Under the pieces are notes generated by a model, which did no database searches, was not told where the DNA came from, and was given only the letters and a program-made list of their open reading frames with translations. DNA of 64,000 bases, from assembly GCA_001600635.1 (NCBI GenBank), contig BCKL01000003.1, forward strand, positions 1,149,638 to 1,213,637, in the 5' to 3' direction. Positions 1-12,071 of this stretch are shown piece by piece (position 1 is the first letter of the stretch; each line of letters begins with the position of its first letter). A program made the translations under genes and the position numbers. The stretch is from Leucosporidium creatinivorum. Taxonomy: Eukaryota; Basidiomycota; Microbotryomycetes; Leucosporidiales; Leucosporidiaceae.

Positions 1-2654
1 ACCGCAGCTGAAAGGAGAGAAGAGATCAGCTTCTGAGCTAACTGGAGGAGCAGTGTAGATGCTCACCGATCCTTGCCGAAACTGATCTTGAGGTGTGAGT
101 ACTCGGGGTTGGCCTTCATGCCCTCGATGGCCTTGATCTGCGAGCGAGGGAGGAGATGGGGTCAGCTAAGGCTCGAGAAAGAGGGGGCGCATCGACGCAC
201 CGAGTTGGCAATGTTGGTGAAGTTGATGAAGCAGCACTGCTTCTCGCGAAGAGCGTTGACCAGCTCGATCTCGCCATACTCGCCGAAGTCCTTGCGGAGC
301 TTCTCCTCCGAGTAGACGTCGAAGTCTTCGATGTTGCCGACCTGTGGGGGAGCGGAAGAGTCAGCGACCGAGTCGCGAAGAAGCGTGAGATGCGCTCGGC
401 TCACGTAGACGTTGCGCGAGCCTCCTGACTGCACGACCATGGCGATACCTGGCGATGTCGGGCCAGAGACCTTGCCCTGTGGAGTCGAGCGAGGTCAGTA
501 TGAGCGAGCAAAGACGAGCGCGCGTCCCAACTCACCCATCCAACCTTGAGGCGGCGGTTGTGGAGAGCAATGCCCTGGAAGGAAGCGGTCTGGTAGAAGG
601 CGAGGGCGCAGTGAGGGTCGACAAAGGTAACGAAGCACTGTCGACATGGGGGAGAGGTCAGCGAGGCGTTGATGATGAGCCCGAGGTCGGGAACGAACGA
701 TGTGCTTGTCGGGGATGTAGCGGATCTGCTGGAGGATACCGCCGCGGATGGTGTTGCAGATCTCCTCGGTAGTCGTCTCGGGGTGGATGTTCTGCGAGCG
801 ATCATGTCAGCTTGGAGGGAAGAGCTCTACGACGGAAGGCGAGACTAACGCCGAGGTAGATGGTGCGGTTCCCTGGCTGAGCGTTGGGGTCCGTTCCTCC
901 GGGCGATGCGAGTCCAGGCGAGCCTGTAGCGATGTAGAAGGGTCAGCTCGAGCTCGGAAGCCGATCCGATGAAGCCCCGACGTACCAATCTCGCTTCCAA
1001 AGCCGCCCATTGTTGGCGAAGCAAAGCCGCCCATCGCGCCAAATCCACCAAAGCTAGCGGCCATCGATCCCATCGCAGCGGCGGCCATGTTGTGCTGCTG
1101 CTGTTGATGCTGGTTCTTGGGCACGTAGGCGGTGCGGTCCTTGCCGAAGGCGACGCGACGACCGGCGTACTCGGGCTCGTTAACGAGGGTCTGAGTGACC
1201 TTGATGGCGGTGGCGATGGAGAGGAAGTGAACGAAGCCGATGTTCTTGTCTGTAGATGGTGCGGAGAGGTTCAGCGCTGATCCGAGCAAAGCAGAGCGCC
1301 GAACAAAGCTTACCGCGGACGATCTTGACCTGGTCGATGGGGCCGAAGCGGCAGAGGTCGTCTCGTAGGGTCTGCTCGGTGACGGACTCGTCGAGGTTGC
1401 CGAGGTAGACGTTGCGAGTCGCTCCCTGAGTCTGCACGGCCTGAAGGACGGCAGCGGGAACGGCGCTCGGTTTGCTGGAGGAGGGAGAATCAGCGACCGG
1501 CTCCCGCTGTACGTCTAAATAGTCAACCCACCCCCAACCGATCTTGAGGTCTTGGTCGTGCAGACGAATCTTGCGCATGAGGGCGTCCGAGTGGAAGGCG
1601 GCGGCGGTGGTGGGGTCGAGGAAAGAGATGAAGGCGCAACTCTTCTCGGGGAGGATCTTGATGCTCTCGATGGGGCCAAAGCGGACCTGACTGAGGAGCT
1701 CGTCGACCGAAGCGTCAGAAGGGAGGTTGCCGACGTAGACGGTACGTCCCTTTGAAGCGCCGAAGCAAGTCAGTCTCCAGCGCCGAAGCTCGGTCGAAGC
1801 AAAAGAGAGCTCACCGTCTGTGTTGAAGCCGACATGCCAAAGTCAGGCGATCCCATCATGTTGTACTGCATGCCGTAGTTCTGCTGCATGTCCATCGAGC
1901 CCATCTGAGGCGATCCCATGCCCATCCCGAGCATCGGCGACATCAAGCCTCCCATGAAGGCCGAGTTGCCAAAGCCGAGGCCGCCGTAGTAAGGGTTGGC
2001 GTAAGGATTGGGCGAGGTAGGCATGGAAAGGGTGGGGTCGAACTCGTAGGGGGAGGTGGGGTAGCTGGCGTGCTGGGGGAGGGCAGCGCTCTGAGCTGAG
2101 GGGGAGCCGAAGGGCATGGCGTTGGGGTCGGGAGAGCCCTCGACGCTGATGTAAGGTGATCCAGAGTGCGAGTAGACAGCGTCGGGGCCAGCACCAGCTC
2201 CTTGGACTTGCAGTACGGCGTGTTGCTGTTGTTGCTGCGCGGCTGGCACGAAGGGCGCCGCTCCAGCTCCGTGACCACCGAGTCCAGCTCCATTCAGCTG
2301 TCCGAACGATCCCGCTCCCGCCGCCGCGTAGACATCTCCGTACCCGCCGAGCAGCGGCGATCCCGCCTGCAGCGAAGGGTAGACTTGAGGCTGTTGCCCA
2401 GCTCCGCCTCCTGACGAGCCTGCGCTAGGAAAGCGCTGCTTCGCGTCGCCTGTGCCGTTCGTCGTTACACCTGCAGCTGCAGCTGCACCACCGTTGGTGA
2501 GGGCGGTCGCTTCGAAGGTGCGCTTCATCGCGTCGAAGTCGGAGGTCGTCGAGGGGAGCGCTTCGGTCGAGGAGGATGCGGTGGCGCTAGGAATGAAAGA
2601 GGTGGAAGGTGTAGGGAATCCACTGTACAGGCGGGTGTCCTCGGCGGAAGGCAT
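1..2654 (-). CDS. nrd1: Four-RRM RNA-binding protein, Nrd1 type (3' end beyond window)
   Basis: This is a cytoplasmic RNA-binding regulator like fission yeast Nrd1, which controls mRNA stability and the onset of differentiation. That role is family knowledge. The ATG is at 2654. The first exon (2654-1815) encodes a low-complexity Gly/Ala/Met/Gln-rich leader. About ten short introns follow. Spliced exons give four RRMs with RNP cores such as [40 protein letters not shown] and [12 protein letters not shown]. Each of the first and third is followed by an LKxGWGK-type end, which is typical of this family. A Met/Gly-rich linker lies between RRM2 and RRM3. The last intron is 8-66, and the exon resuming at 1-7 reads GKDRCG across the junction, so the C-terminus lies outside the window. 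Confidence 0.9.
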
Positions 2655-2832
2655 GCTGGTTGAAAGGCGCGCTGGGAACTAGGCGAGACCGCGACGGGCG
2701 AGACTCTGGCTTCGAGAGTGGGTAGAAGAAGGTGTCGGAGAGGGCTGGGGCGCGTGTCGAGGTGGCTGCTGATACCCTTGCTACCAATGCGAGCTGGTGT
2801 CGAGCCTGTACGAGACGAGACTGGCCGAAGAA

Positions 2833-2907
2833 CTGCTCGAGACACGAAGCGCGCCGCGCATTAGCTTTCTATTGTTTGGCAGCGCGAGAGCAGCACGAAG
2901 CGCTCAC
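2833..2907 (-). other. Putative 5'-UTR intron of the nrd1-like gene
   Basis: Read on the minus strand, this stretch has a CAG|GTGAGC donor, an AGCTAATG branch site and a CGAGCAG acceptor. It lies about 180 bp upstream of the start codon. No ORF needs it, so it is most likely a leader intron. Confidence 0.45.
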
Positions 2908-3686
2908 CTGCCTGTCCTGAAGTGAAAGAAAAGGGAAGCGCCTAACTCGGTGAAAGTCGAAGCAGCGAAGCGCTGAAGAGCTACTGAGCGAGAGCTAGCG
3001 CTGGCGTTGAGAAGGCGCTGGGCAAGAGGGCCAAAGGGAGGAAGAACTGTAGGCGATGGAAGGTGCATGTGATGGAGAGATGCAGCAGTATAGAGCGCAG
3101 AGCGGAGAAGGGGAGGAAAGCGATCAGCTGCAGGCTCTTGTCACGCTCACGCGAGGCCATCGTCCAACACTGCCTCCCTTCTCGATGCGGAGTTACAGGC
3201 GAATGTAGAGACCTACAGAGTAGCCGCTGCACTTGCTGGCGGGTTGAAAGTCGAAAGAGACCAAGGAGAAAGCCGCGTGAAAGTCGAAGAGGGCGAGACG
3301 AATGAGGTGGGCGGAGGCAAGAGGAGCGAGGGCGGCTGGGGCTGCGTTTCGACCTTACCCCTAAAGACAATTGTTCGGCTTCGATTTTACTTGACTACAG
3401 ATCCTGCTGCTGCGAGCGCTTCTTGTTCGCGCTGTGAGTCGTTATTAGGCTGCAGCAAGTCCGACAGCTCGTTTGCGCTTCCTCAACTCTCGGCGCCGAG
3501 CTCGAGCAAGCTCATGTCCTCTCGCAGCCTCCACACAAGCAGTGACCTCCCCCACATATGTCCGTATCCTTGTAATAGACTCTCTTCCATGTCACAGCTC
3601 CTCTAGAGTCTGCTAGCCCTCTCGTACTCCGTTCTACGCGGCCATCGCCGATCGCCCCCCTCCCGCTGCCGGCGAACACGATCCGC
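2908..3686. other. Intergenic: nrd1 promoter side and 3' flank of the tRNA-synthetase gene
   Basis: Short overlapping ORFs on both strands have no conserved motif and no consistent splice joins. I read it as promoter plus 3'-flanking sequence. No RNA gene was seen. Confidence 0.4.
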
Positions 3687-6082
3687 TTAGGGCCTGCACC
3701 GTCCAGTGTAGCTGCAGTAGGGTAACAAAGCGTCAGCTATGCTATCGCAGTGAGGAGGCGAGACGAGCTATCGCCTGTCTTCCGCGACCGGTGAAGGGGC
3801 TCGAGAGAGGAAGAAAGCGCACCGAGGGTAAAGTTGTGTCTCGCGAACGGTGTAGCGGTTGAGGAGCCACGCGAGGAGACGCTGTTGGGTAGAAAGCGGG
3901 TCAGCTTAGCTCTATGAAGGCGATGCAGCAGCAGATAGCTCACCTCGAGGCCGAGTCCGTAGCCTCCGTGGGGAGTGGTACCGTACTTGCGCTGGTCGGT
4001 GTACCAGTAGCTGTAGCGGACGAGGATCAGCAAGTTCATCGAACGAAGGCGAAACAAGGTCGAAGCTCACTAAGGAGTAGGGTCGATGCCCTCGGTCTTG
4101 TACGCCTCCATCAGCTCGTCGAGGCCGCTCATGCGCATCGAACCACCGACAATTTCTCCGACGTTAGGCATGAGAAGGTCGACCGACTCGGTGAAGCCCT
4201 CATCTCCGGGAATGCGAGCCATGTAGAAGGATTTCTGCAAACGAGCGGCGAAGGAGAGGATCAGCTCGGCTCGGCTCGGCTCGGACATAGCGAATCTTGG
4301 AAATGAGATAGAACTCACGATCTCCTTGGGGAAGTTGATGAGGAAGATGGGCTTGCCGATCTGGTCGGTCATCTTGCGCTCAGCAGCCTCGGCGATGTCG
4401 TCTCCAACAACGTGGGGTCCATCGACGCCGTCGGGGCCGGGGCGAGTGATGTTGTGGTCGATGCAGTACTGGATGGCGTCGCGGTAGTCCATGCGCATGA
4501 AGGGGCGGGAAGGGGGAGTGAAGGACTCTCCCTCGGGCCAGAGCGAGTCGATGAGAGCCTTGGTCTTGGGGTCGGCGAGAACTCCGTCGATAGTGCGGCA
4601 GATCTGGGCGGAGAGCAGGTCAGCGGTGCTCGCCGCTGGGACGGAGCGAAAGACTTACGACCTCCTCGAGGTGCTCAAGGAGCTCCTCGAAGGTGAGGAA
4701 GGCGAGCTCGGCCTCGACGTGAGTGTACTCGCTCAAGTGCCTCCTGGTGTGACTCTTCTCGGCGCGGAAAGACTCAGCAACGCAGAAGACATCTCCAAGG
4801 GCAGGAAGGCAGGTCTCGAGGTAGAGCTGGGAGCTCTGGGTGAGGTAGGCCTGCTCTCCGTAGTAGTCGAAGGCGAAGAGGGTGGATCCTCCCTCGACCT
4901 GAGTTTGGACCATGCAAGGAGGGGTGACCTCGAGAAGGCCGAGGTCGGCGTAGGTGGCGCGGAAGGATTGGAGGAGGGCGGCGCGGACCTTGAGGGTGCT
5001 GGAGACGGTCTCTCCACGGATGACAAGGTGACGAGCGTCGGCGAGGAGGTCGGGGGCGCGGTCCTACGGATATGAGGGCGGTCAGCTCTGCTGGCTGCAT
5101 CGACAATGATTTAACGCACCTCGGAGACCTTGTTGAGGAAGGCATCGTCTCCTCCGGGAGCCTTTCCAACGACCGAGAACCAGTCGGCCGAGAGCTCGTG
5201 GTTGTCGACGGCGGTCTTGCCCTCAGGAAGCTCGTTGATGGTTCCAGTGATCTGGATCGACGACTCGAGGGTGAGGGTGAGGGCGTCGAAGGTTTGGGGC
5301 TGTTCCGAAGGGGAGCGAGAGGTCAGCTTCCGCCGAGCTGTGTCCGAAGGCGCCGAGAACTCACGAGCTTGCCGGTGAGGACACACTGGAGGAATCCAGT
5401 ACCATCACGGAGGACAATGAAGATCATGGCACCCTGCTGCCTGAGCCTGTGGACCCATCCGAATATCCGCACGCGCTCGCCGCGCTTCTCGACGGCCTGC
5501 TTGATCTTGATCTTGGTAGCGGGCGCAGTAGGCTCCTCGATGACAACCGCCTTGGCATCCTCGAGCTTCTTGGCCTCCGCCGCACGCTTGGCAGCTCCCT
5601 CGAGCTCGTCCTTCTTCTTGAGCTCCTCCTGGCGAGCGGCCTTGGTCTGGTGCTGAGCGTAGAGCTTTTTCGCCTTCTTGACAGCCGAGGCCGAAGCGGG
5701 CTCCCAGGACTCTCCGTCCTCCTTGGCTTGGCGAACGAGAGCGGTGATGGACTCGCCACGAGCGATGAAAGCGCCGGCGACCGTCTTGTAAGGCGACGAG
5801 GGCGAGCCGTCTCCAGTCGAGTCGTTTCCACTGGCCTCGTCGACGCAGTAGGTAGCGGGCTTGTCTGTAGGTAGTCATAGAATAGTAGAGTCAGCTATCT
5901 ACCGCCTCAGAGCGAGCGCGAACGGGCGAGCCTTTCCCTAGGCTTCCCAGCTCAAGATACAAAACGCTCGGGAAAGCCTCAAGAGCTGTAGACTGACCGG
6001 CAGAGTCGAGCGAAACAGCGGCAGTAGCTTGCGAGAGGGCCTCGACGACCGACTCCTTGGTCTTGCTGAGCAGTTCTGCCAT
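3687..6082 (-). CDS. DED81: Asparagine--tRNA ligase, cytosolic (class II)
   Basis: The enzyme charges tRNA-Asn with asparagine in the cytosol. The ATG at 6082 ([11 protein letters not shown]) begins an N-terminal extension with a Lys/Glu/Ala-rich coiled stretch (about 5560-5700) that eukaryotic cytosolic AsnRS carry. Next come an OB-fold anticodon-binding domain ([20 protein letters not shown]) and the class II catalytic core. Core motifs include [32 protein letters not shown] and [20 protein letters not shown]. The C-terminus reads [16 protein letters not shown], then [12 protein letters not shown] and YPRYTGRCRP before the TAA. Eight introns were placed. The last exon is only 25 nt (3687-3711) and completes the conserved end exactly, which supports the splice choice. 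Confidence 0.95.
4264..4284. repeat. (GCTCG)4 short tandem repeat in an AsnRS intron
   Basis: Four back-to-back copies of the pentamer GCTCG lie in the intron between the PKEI and KSFYMARI coding blocks, next to the branch-site region. Confidence 0.7.
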
Positions 6083-6517
6083 GGTGCGAATGAAGTAGGA
6101 AGGAGAGGAGCGGGAGATTGACTCGCCGTCCTTTGAGCTCCGAGCGGGTGTCGTTGGCTAGCCTCCGCTGACTCGAGGGAGCTCTGAATAGTAGTTCCAA
6201 AACCAACAGACCCTATCACAGCCCCCCCGAGCCTCACGATGCCTTACAGGCGCTGCTCTCTAGCTTGTGGCCCTTCGCGTGCCCGACCGAGCGAACCGCG
6301 ATCTTCTAGACGTTGCGCTGCTGCAGGTTCCCCAGTAGCGAGTCAAGAGACCACCGATGCTACCCAGCTCACCGTGCCTTCCTCCTCGACCGCCCAAGAA
6401 GCAGATCCTCGCCTTCTCCTTCCTCTCGGCGCCGACATCCGCGCAGCAGCCCATCGCAGTGCTGTGACTCTAAGCCTTTACATCGCCACCTGGATGAATG
6501 TCTATACCTACTCGCAC
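6083..6517. other. Intergenic: AsnRS promoter and 3' flank of the SurE gene
   Basis: This is non-coding by inspection: short overlapping ORFs only, with a C7 run near 6220. It probably holds the AsnRS promoter and leader. Confidence 0.4.
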
Positions 6518-7872
6518 CTATAGCCTCCACTTGAGTCCCTTCTCAGCGACGTTGGCGGACGCAGGAATCTCGGCGGCAGCGAAGGCCGATTTGATGGGAG
6601 TGATGGAGATGGCGCCGCCCTGTGAGTGTAGAGAGGTCAGCGGACGGAAGGATGAGACCGGATTGTGCTACTCACCAACAGAGCATGAGTGTCGGTGCCC
6701 TCCTTCTGCCAGAGTGGAGAGAGACGTCAGTCGAGGGGCTCGGCGAAGACAGAATCGCTCGAGTCCCAGAGGAAACCACATACCAACGAGCTCGGCGTAG
6801 GGTTGACCAGCGCTCCAATCTCGGGTGCGAAGACAAACTTGAGCGGTCGACTGAGGTGCTCCTCGTGCATCTTCAGGCAGTCCTCCTCGCCCTCCTTGAC
6901 CGTCGCAGTCTCGTCCTCGTCTTGAGCGATGGCGGCGGGTCCACCCTCATCACCATGAGGTACAGGCGCTTCCGCGATGGATTTGAACAGGCGGTGGTAG
7001 GAGGTGGGAGCCATTGTCGTCCATTGGATCTCGGGCGAGGACTCGAGGATCGAGGGCATGAGCTGTGGAGGGCAGTAGGTCAGCTTCTTCCCTGCAGCTC
7101 GCCTTACAGGAGCTCACCGGCACGTTGACCGAGTAGACGTCGCACTTGTTCTCCCCCTCGCCAAAGCCGAGCTCCCACAGCCGCTTGACGACGTCGCAAG
7201 AGACCCGAGCAGCAGCATCGGTGATCTCCTTCCCTGGCGGCTTGTAGTGGGTCATGAGACCCCAGCTGAGAGCGATGGCGGGTACGCCAGAGATGGCGGC
7301 TGACATGGCGGCGCCGATAGTTCCCCTGCGAGGAGGGAGGGTTAGCCGAAACTCGACCCGAGCATACGAAGAGAGGCTCACGATGAGAGAGCAAAGGCGG
7401 TAGAGGTGTTGCGGCCATAGTTGGGACCCGCGATGACCATGTCAAACGAGCCAGGAGGGTACAGCGAGTGCAAGGCGATGTTGGAGCAGGTAGCTGGTGA
7501 CGCCAGAGGTCAGCGCGGGGGAAGGCTACTTCGAAGCACCGGCAGCAGCTCACCAGGAGTACCATTTAGCAAGATCCACTCTACATGCTCTCCCTCCTTG
7601 AGCGGTCGAGGCAGATCAGTCCTCTCTCCTTGAGTGCCATCCGGTCCCTCAGGATAGTAATACGTCCCAGTCGTCTCTTGCGCGATGAGGTAGGACTTGG
7701 ACACCCACGAGCGCTGAGAAGAAGGTACAACGACCTTCACTTCCCAACCTGACCGAGCCAGCTCTTCGGCGAAAGGGTACACGAAGGGCGAGTGTCCGGG
7801 ATCGGGAGGGCCATCGTCGTTGGTGATAAGTACCCGAGGCGGGCGGGCTGCTGAGGCTTGACGTGTCGACAT
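6518..7872 (-). CDS. SurE-family 5'/3'-nucleotidase (acid phosphatase)
   Basis: SurE enzymes are metal-dependent phosphatases acting on nucleoside monophosphates. The start is the ATG at 7872. The N-terminus shows the defining RVLITNDDGPPDP metal-binding motif. Further along are KVVVPSSQRSW, ILLNGTPATCSNIALHSL and the conserved GPNYGRNTSTAFALSSGTIG with AAMSAAISGVPAIALSW. About five introns interrupt it. The C-terminal part carries an acidic insert (about 6890-6950) and ends GGAISITPIKSAFAAAEIP...KGLKWRL before the TAG at 6518. At roughly 320 residues it is a stand-alone SurE protein, unlike budding yeast Pby1, where SurE is fused to a tubulin-tyrosine-ligase-like domain. Confidence 0.9.
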
Positions 7873-8061
7873 GTCTCGATGAGCGCCGGTGCTGGGGTTG
7901 CCGATGAGATGAACAAGCGAGGATGAAGTAAGAGCGAGAGAGGTGGAGCCCGCAACGCGCGGCAGTCAAGGCCGGGTTGCAGTAGGTTGCAGTGGCCTCT
8001 CAGCTGTTCGAAGGCGCTATGGGAGCATCTGCGATAATCGATTACACTGCTAACAGCCTCG

Positions 8062-8931
8062 CTACTCCAAAGTGTGGTACCCTCCCCCCTCGGCGCCGTG
8101 CGAAGGTGCTTGGTAGGCCGGAGCGGGAGGGGCCGCCGAGACTGGAGGTGCGCTGGCTCGAGCAGACACAGGTCGAGGAGCATCGAACGAGTCGGAGCTC
8201 TGGTGGTAAGAGCTCTGCTGGGTGGGCGCCGACCAGACTGGAGAAAGCGAGCCGAGAAGCCATCGCCGAGGGGTCAGCTTCGGCCTTCTTACGGTCATCA
8301 AATGGCAACTTACGAGTCTCGTTGGGCCTCTGCTGTGATGGTGGGAATCCTCCTGAGCCTCCGCCGTTGGTACCAGGGATCGAGAAGCCGCCTGGCAGGT
8401 CGAAATGGTGTCCGCGCTCGCGAAGGTGGCCGAGGGCGGAGAGGAGGGTGACGGGCTACAGGAGAGCAGCATGGGTTAGCTGATGATAGTAGGGTAGCTT
8501 GTAGCTAGTCTACGCACCTTCAACAGGAAGTTGAGGACGATCAAGAACCAAGCGAGAGTGCTGGGAGTATTGTCGCCGACGAGCCAGAAGAAGTCGAGCA
8601 ACGCCGAGACGCCGAACAGCAGCGAGAACTGCGCATGTATCGTCAGCTCCAGCGCTCAAACTGTCTGGTAACTACGCCCAGAAGCACTCACGTTCCGAAT
8701 CGCCTCCCCTGCGTCAGCGCCATCCTCCTTGCTCGAGATCACCAGGCCGTACAGCGCCAAAGGCAGATTCCACACGGGCGCGGCCGACAGTGAGCTGACG
8801 AGCGACAGTCCAGCATGGGCGAGCAGCAGGCGCGAGATGTCGAGATGGCTTAGGACGTCGCTCTTCGTGGAGGAGCAGAGGGTCAGCGAGGGGTACAGAA
8901 TGCAGCATTGCCAGCTGCTAGTACTCACCAT
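8062..8931 (-). CDS. AGTRAP-like small multi-pass membrane protein
   Basis: The spliced protein resembles the angiotensin II type-1 receptor-associated protein family: a short N-terminus, about four hydrophobic segments and a proline-rich tail. Visible segments are LLLAHAGLSLVSSLS, APVWNLPLALYGLVISS, FSLLFGVSALLDFFWLVGD and STLAWFLIVLNFLLKPVTLL. The next element, LGHLRERG, matches the YHMYRERG position of human AGTRAP. The tail is Ser/Pro/Ala-rich and ends GGGYHTLE before the TAG. The ATG at 8929-8931 is followed directly by a GTGAGT donor, so the first coding exon appears to be the start codon alone. Keeping that 66-nt intron would also stay in frame. Its function in fungi is unknown. Family call is by motif order. 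Confidence 0.75.
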
Positions 8932-9190
8932 GCTAGTTGAAAGTGCCGAGAGGAGTTGCGCAGCGGAATGGCGAAGGGAGAGCGCCGTCTAGCGTAACTC
9001 GCTTCTTACGCTCCTACTTGTTCGAGCGTCTCGCTGCTTTCGTCTCTGCTTGCAGTACAGTCTCGAAAGCCCGATAGGTGCGTGCAGTGCTCTCTCGGAC
9101 CTCTACACCCACTAACCTTTGCTCGGCGCCGGCAGCAGCAGCTCCCCCCACCTCGTCAGCTCTCCTCGGCTTTTACTCCGCTACAACACC

Positions 9191-10292
9191 ATGTCGACTC
9201 CCTCGGGGCACTCGATCATCATCTTAGACGATTACCAAGATGCCAGCTCGACTCTTGCCGACTGGTCCAAGCTCTCGCACATCCCCCTCACCGTCAAGCG
9301 CGAAGCGATCCCCGCCGAGCAGCTCGTCGAGGTCCTACAGCCGTACACGATCATCCATGCGATGCGGGAAAGGACCAAGCTCACCAAGGAGCTTCTCGAG
9401 CAGCTGCCGAACTTGCGGCTCATCACGACAACGGGCATGAGGAAGTGAGTCGGCTCGGCGGAGACTGCTTCAATCGAATACTCGGCTCACGCTCCGCTTC
9501 CACAGCCGAGGCATCGACCTACACGCCGCTCGATCTCTGGGCATTACCGTCTCGGGCACCAGCGCCAACGGCAACGCCTCAACCGGCACCTGCGAGCAAA
9601 CTTGGGCTCTCATCCTCGCCCTCTCCCGCCGCCTCATCCCCGAATACGACGCTCTTCGCTCTGAAGGATGGCAGACTGGCATGGCGACAGGTCTCGCTGG
9701 AAAGCAGCTCGGTCTGATTGGAGTAGGCAGACTGGGGAAGCAGGTCGCTGTCGTGGGAAAGGCGTTCGGGATGAAGGTTGTGGCTTGGAGCCCGAACTTG
9801 ACGGATGAGAGGGCCGAAGAGGCAGGTTTGGAGCGCGCCAAGACGTTAGAAGAGCTTCTGAAGAGCTCGGACGTCGTCTCGGTCCACATCGTCCACTCGG
9901 AGCGGACGACGGGCCTGCTCGGCGCTGAGCAGCTCGGCTGGCTCAAGCCGACTGCCTTCCTCGTCAACACCTCGCGAGGGCCCATCATCGACGAGCAGGC
10001 GCTACTGGATGTCGCTGGCAAGATTGGTGGAGTAGGGCTCGATGTGTTCGACCAGGAGCCGCTGCCGAAGGAGCATCCGCTTCGCTCGGCGTCGAAAGTC
10101 GTTCTGTCGCCTCACATGGGTACGTGATCTCATTGCGCTCGCTGAAAGATCTCGAGCTAACCTTTATACCCCGCAGGCTACGTCGACGACACCTCGTACA
10201 TCCCTTGGTGGCAACAAACGCCCGAGAACATCCTCGCTTTCCTCGACGGCAAGCCCATCCGCGTCCTTGACCTCGATAATCCCGCCTTTTAA
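9191..10292 (+). CDS. D-isomer-specific 2-hydroxyacid dehydrogenase
   Basis: This is an NAD(P)-dependent reductase/dehydrogenase of 2-keto/2-hydroxy acids. Three exons (9191-9444, 9506-10119, 10177-10292) give 327 residues. The Rossmann motif is LGLIGVGRLGKQVA. The catalytic Arg lies in LVNTSRGPIIDE, the Glu in VFDQEPLPKEHPL and the His in VLSPHMGY. The C-terminus, YIPWWQQTPENILAFLDGKP, is the usual end in fungal members annotated as phosphoglycerate-dehydrogenase-like or glyoxylate-reductase-like. The exact substrate cannot be told from the sequence. The gene diverges from the AGTRAP-like gene, with 259 bp between the starts. Confidence 0.9.
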
Positions 10293-10494
10293 GCTGAAAG
10301 GCGCGGAATGAAACTTAGCTGGATGTTTGGGAGCAGCTTGGAAGGCTTTCTGTCGCTGTTCAGAGCCGAGAGCTAGGCTCGGCGATGGCGCGCAGGGTTC
10401 GCGCTTTCGCGCCAAACAAGTCGAGCTCGGGCTCCTCATCACACGCCTTTCATAAGTGGTCACCTAAACATGACTCTGCAAGCTTGAGGCCTCC

Positions 10495-12071
10495 CTAGTA
10501 GTGGAACTCAATCGACACGTCCGAGAGTTCAGACTCGTCTGACGCCGAACTCGATGTCGACTCCCAGTCTGATCCATCCTCGTCACCACCGCTGAAGCGC
10601 ATCTCCCTGCGCTTCATCAACAGCTGATCCTCAAGTTCTTCCTGAATTGTATTGTACTCCTCCAGTGGTAGCTCTGTGGGAAAGCTGATCAGCCGGCGGC
10701 GCCGAAATGAGAGAGCGAACCAACTTGCCCATGGTGTCGAAGCAGTTGATGCCGCGACGACGACACTCCTGCCTAAGCATGTCTCGCTCCCTGCTCCAAG
10801 CTTCCTCACTCTCCCTTCTTGCACAGCCGTCTTTAGGCAAGGCCAACTCGATCGACTCGAGAGCGCCGACGCTGAAGAGCTTGGCCACGAGGCTCTGTAT
10901 GACTTGAAAGCAGTCGGTGTCGCTCGGATCGATGAGGGTGAGGGTTTTCAGAGGTCGAGGGAGGAAGGAGAAGAGGGACGCGTAGTCGGGGGAGTTGGTC
11001 GTGAGGTGGTCGAGAGCGATGCACTGGCTGAGGAACCTTGGGAGGCCGAATCCCGGGTCGTCGTGGTAGATGTCTGAGTTGTTGAGGTGGAGACGTAGAG
11101 TGGTGATTGAGTTGTTGGTGAAGGGACGCCTGTTTAAAGCGTTGGTGTTGTCCTTCGCCTCGTCCTCCGAGTCCGAGCCCCAGTCGTCGTCATTGGCGAA
11201 GAGCCAGGGATAATCTTGCCCGCGCATCCCGTGAGGGTGTGTAGCCGCTCGTAAGCGAAGCGAGACGTGCTTGGCCCTGCCGTTGAGAAGGCCGACCAGG
11301 AGGTGCTTGATGTCGCCTCTGTCGTAGACCGAAGCGCCCCAAATCCCCTCAATCTTCAACTCGTCAAGAAGGAAGGGCAGTCGACGGTGGAGGTAGAAGT
11401 CGGGATCGACGTATGGTACGGACCGGTGTACCTCGAGACGTTCGAGGCCTGCGCAACGAGGAATTCAGCTTCGGCGTGACCGTTCCCTTACGCCGACGGC
11501 CCCGCTCCGCCAACTGACCGACGAGCTTCTTCGACGCGAACACCTCGGGGAACGTCAACGGACCGGGCGTGGCCCAGCCCGTTCCCTTTGTCGCAATGAT
11601 GCCCGACAGTGAGACTCCCTGATAGCCCGACGAGTTGACGAGCATCTTGGCAGCAAAGCTCATCAAGATGGGACGTCCCTCCGGCGGCGACACCACGAGT
11701 ACCTCCGTAGTCCTTCCTGCACCCTTCCCCGACAGAAAGCTCTTGACTCCCTTCTCACTGCGAATCGTCACGCACTCCCATAGCAATTTTTGCGCCTCGT
11801 CCTTCCAGAGTCGGCAAACGAGCGAGGCCGATTTGAGGAAGTGGTTGCGCTGCTGGCCAGCAGGTCCTTTGAGCTCGTCGAAATCGCTGATAACGGGTGC
11901 AGCGAGTCGGAGGATGCGGTAGACTAGCTCGGCGGGGAGGCGAGGCTGCTCGTTGTCGCTGACGGCGAGTTGAGCGAGTTGGGCGGCGAGGTCTCTCTCC
12001 TTCTTGAGGCGGCGGCGAGCTGCACCAGAACGGTTACTCTTCTTGCTGGTAGCTTCGGTTGGCTGCCCCAT
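10495..12071 (-). CDS. F-box-like protein with leucine-rich C-terminal region
   Basis: The start is the ATG at 12071, in a GCCATGG context. After a basic N-terminal stretch (SGAARRRLKKERDLAAQL) comes an F-box-like segment, RLPAELVYRILRLAAP...SASLVCRLWKDEAQKLLWE. A leucine-rich region of LRR character follows (SITTLRLHLNNSDI, RPLKTLTLIDPSDTD), then a Ser/Asp/Glu-rich tail ending SELSDVSIEFHY. There are two introns, at 11449-11518 (GTCAGT donor) and 10674-10728. The second uses a GC donor (GCAAGT...CAG), the only nearby join that keeps the frame. F-box proteins usually bring substrates to SCF ubiquitin ligases; that role is inferred. It faces a similar gene at 12784 head to head. Confidence 0.7.
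10674..10728 (-). other. GC-AG intron
   Basis: On the minus strand this reads ATGG|GCAAGT...GGCTGATC...CCCACAG|AG. Joining here turns TM into TMELPLEEYN, and the frame then runs to the stop at 10495. The GT candidate nearby (GTTCGC) would break the frame. Confidence 0.65.
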
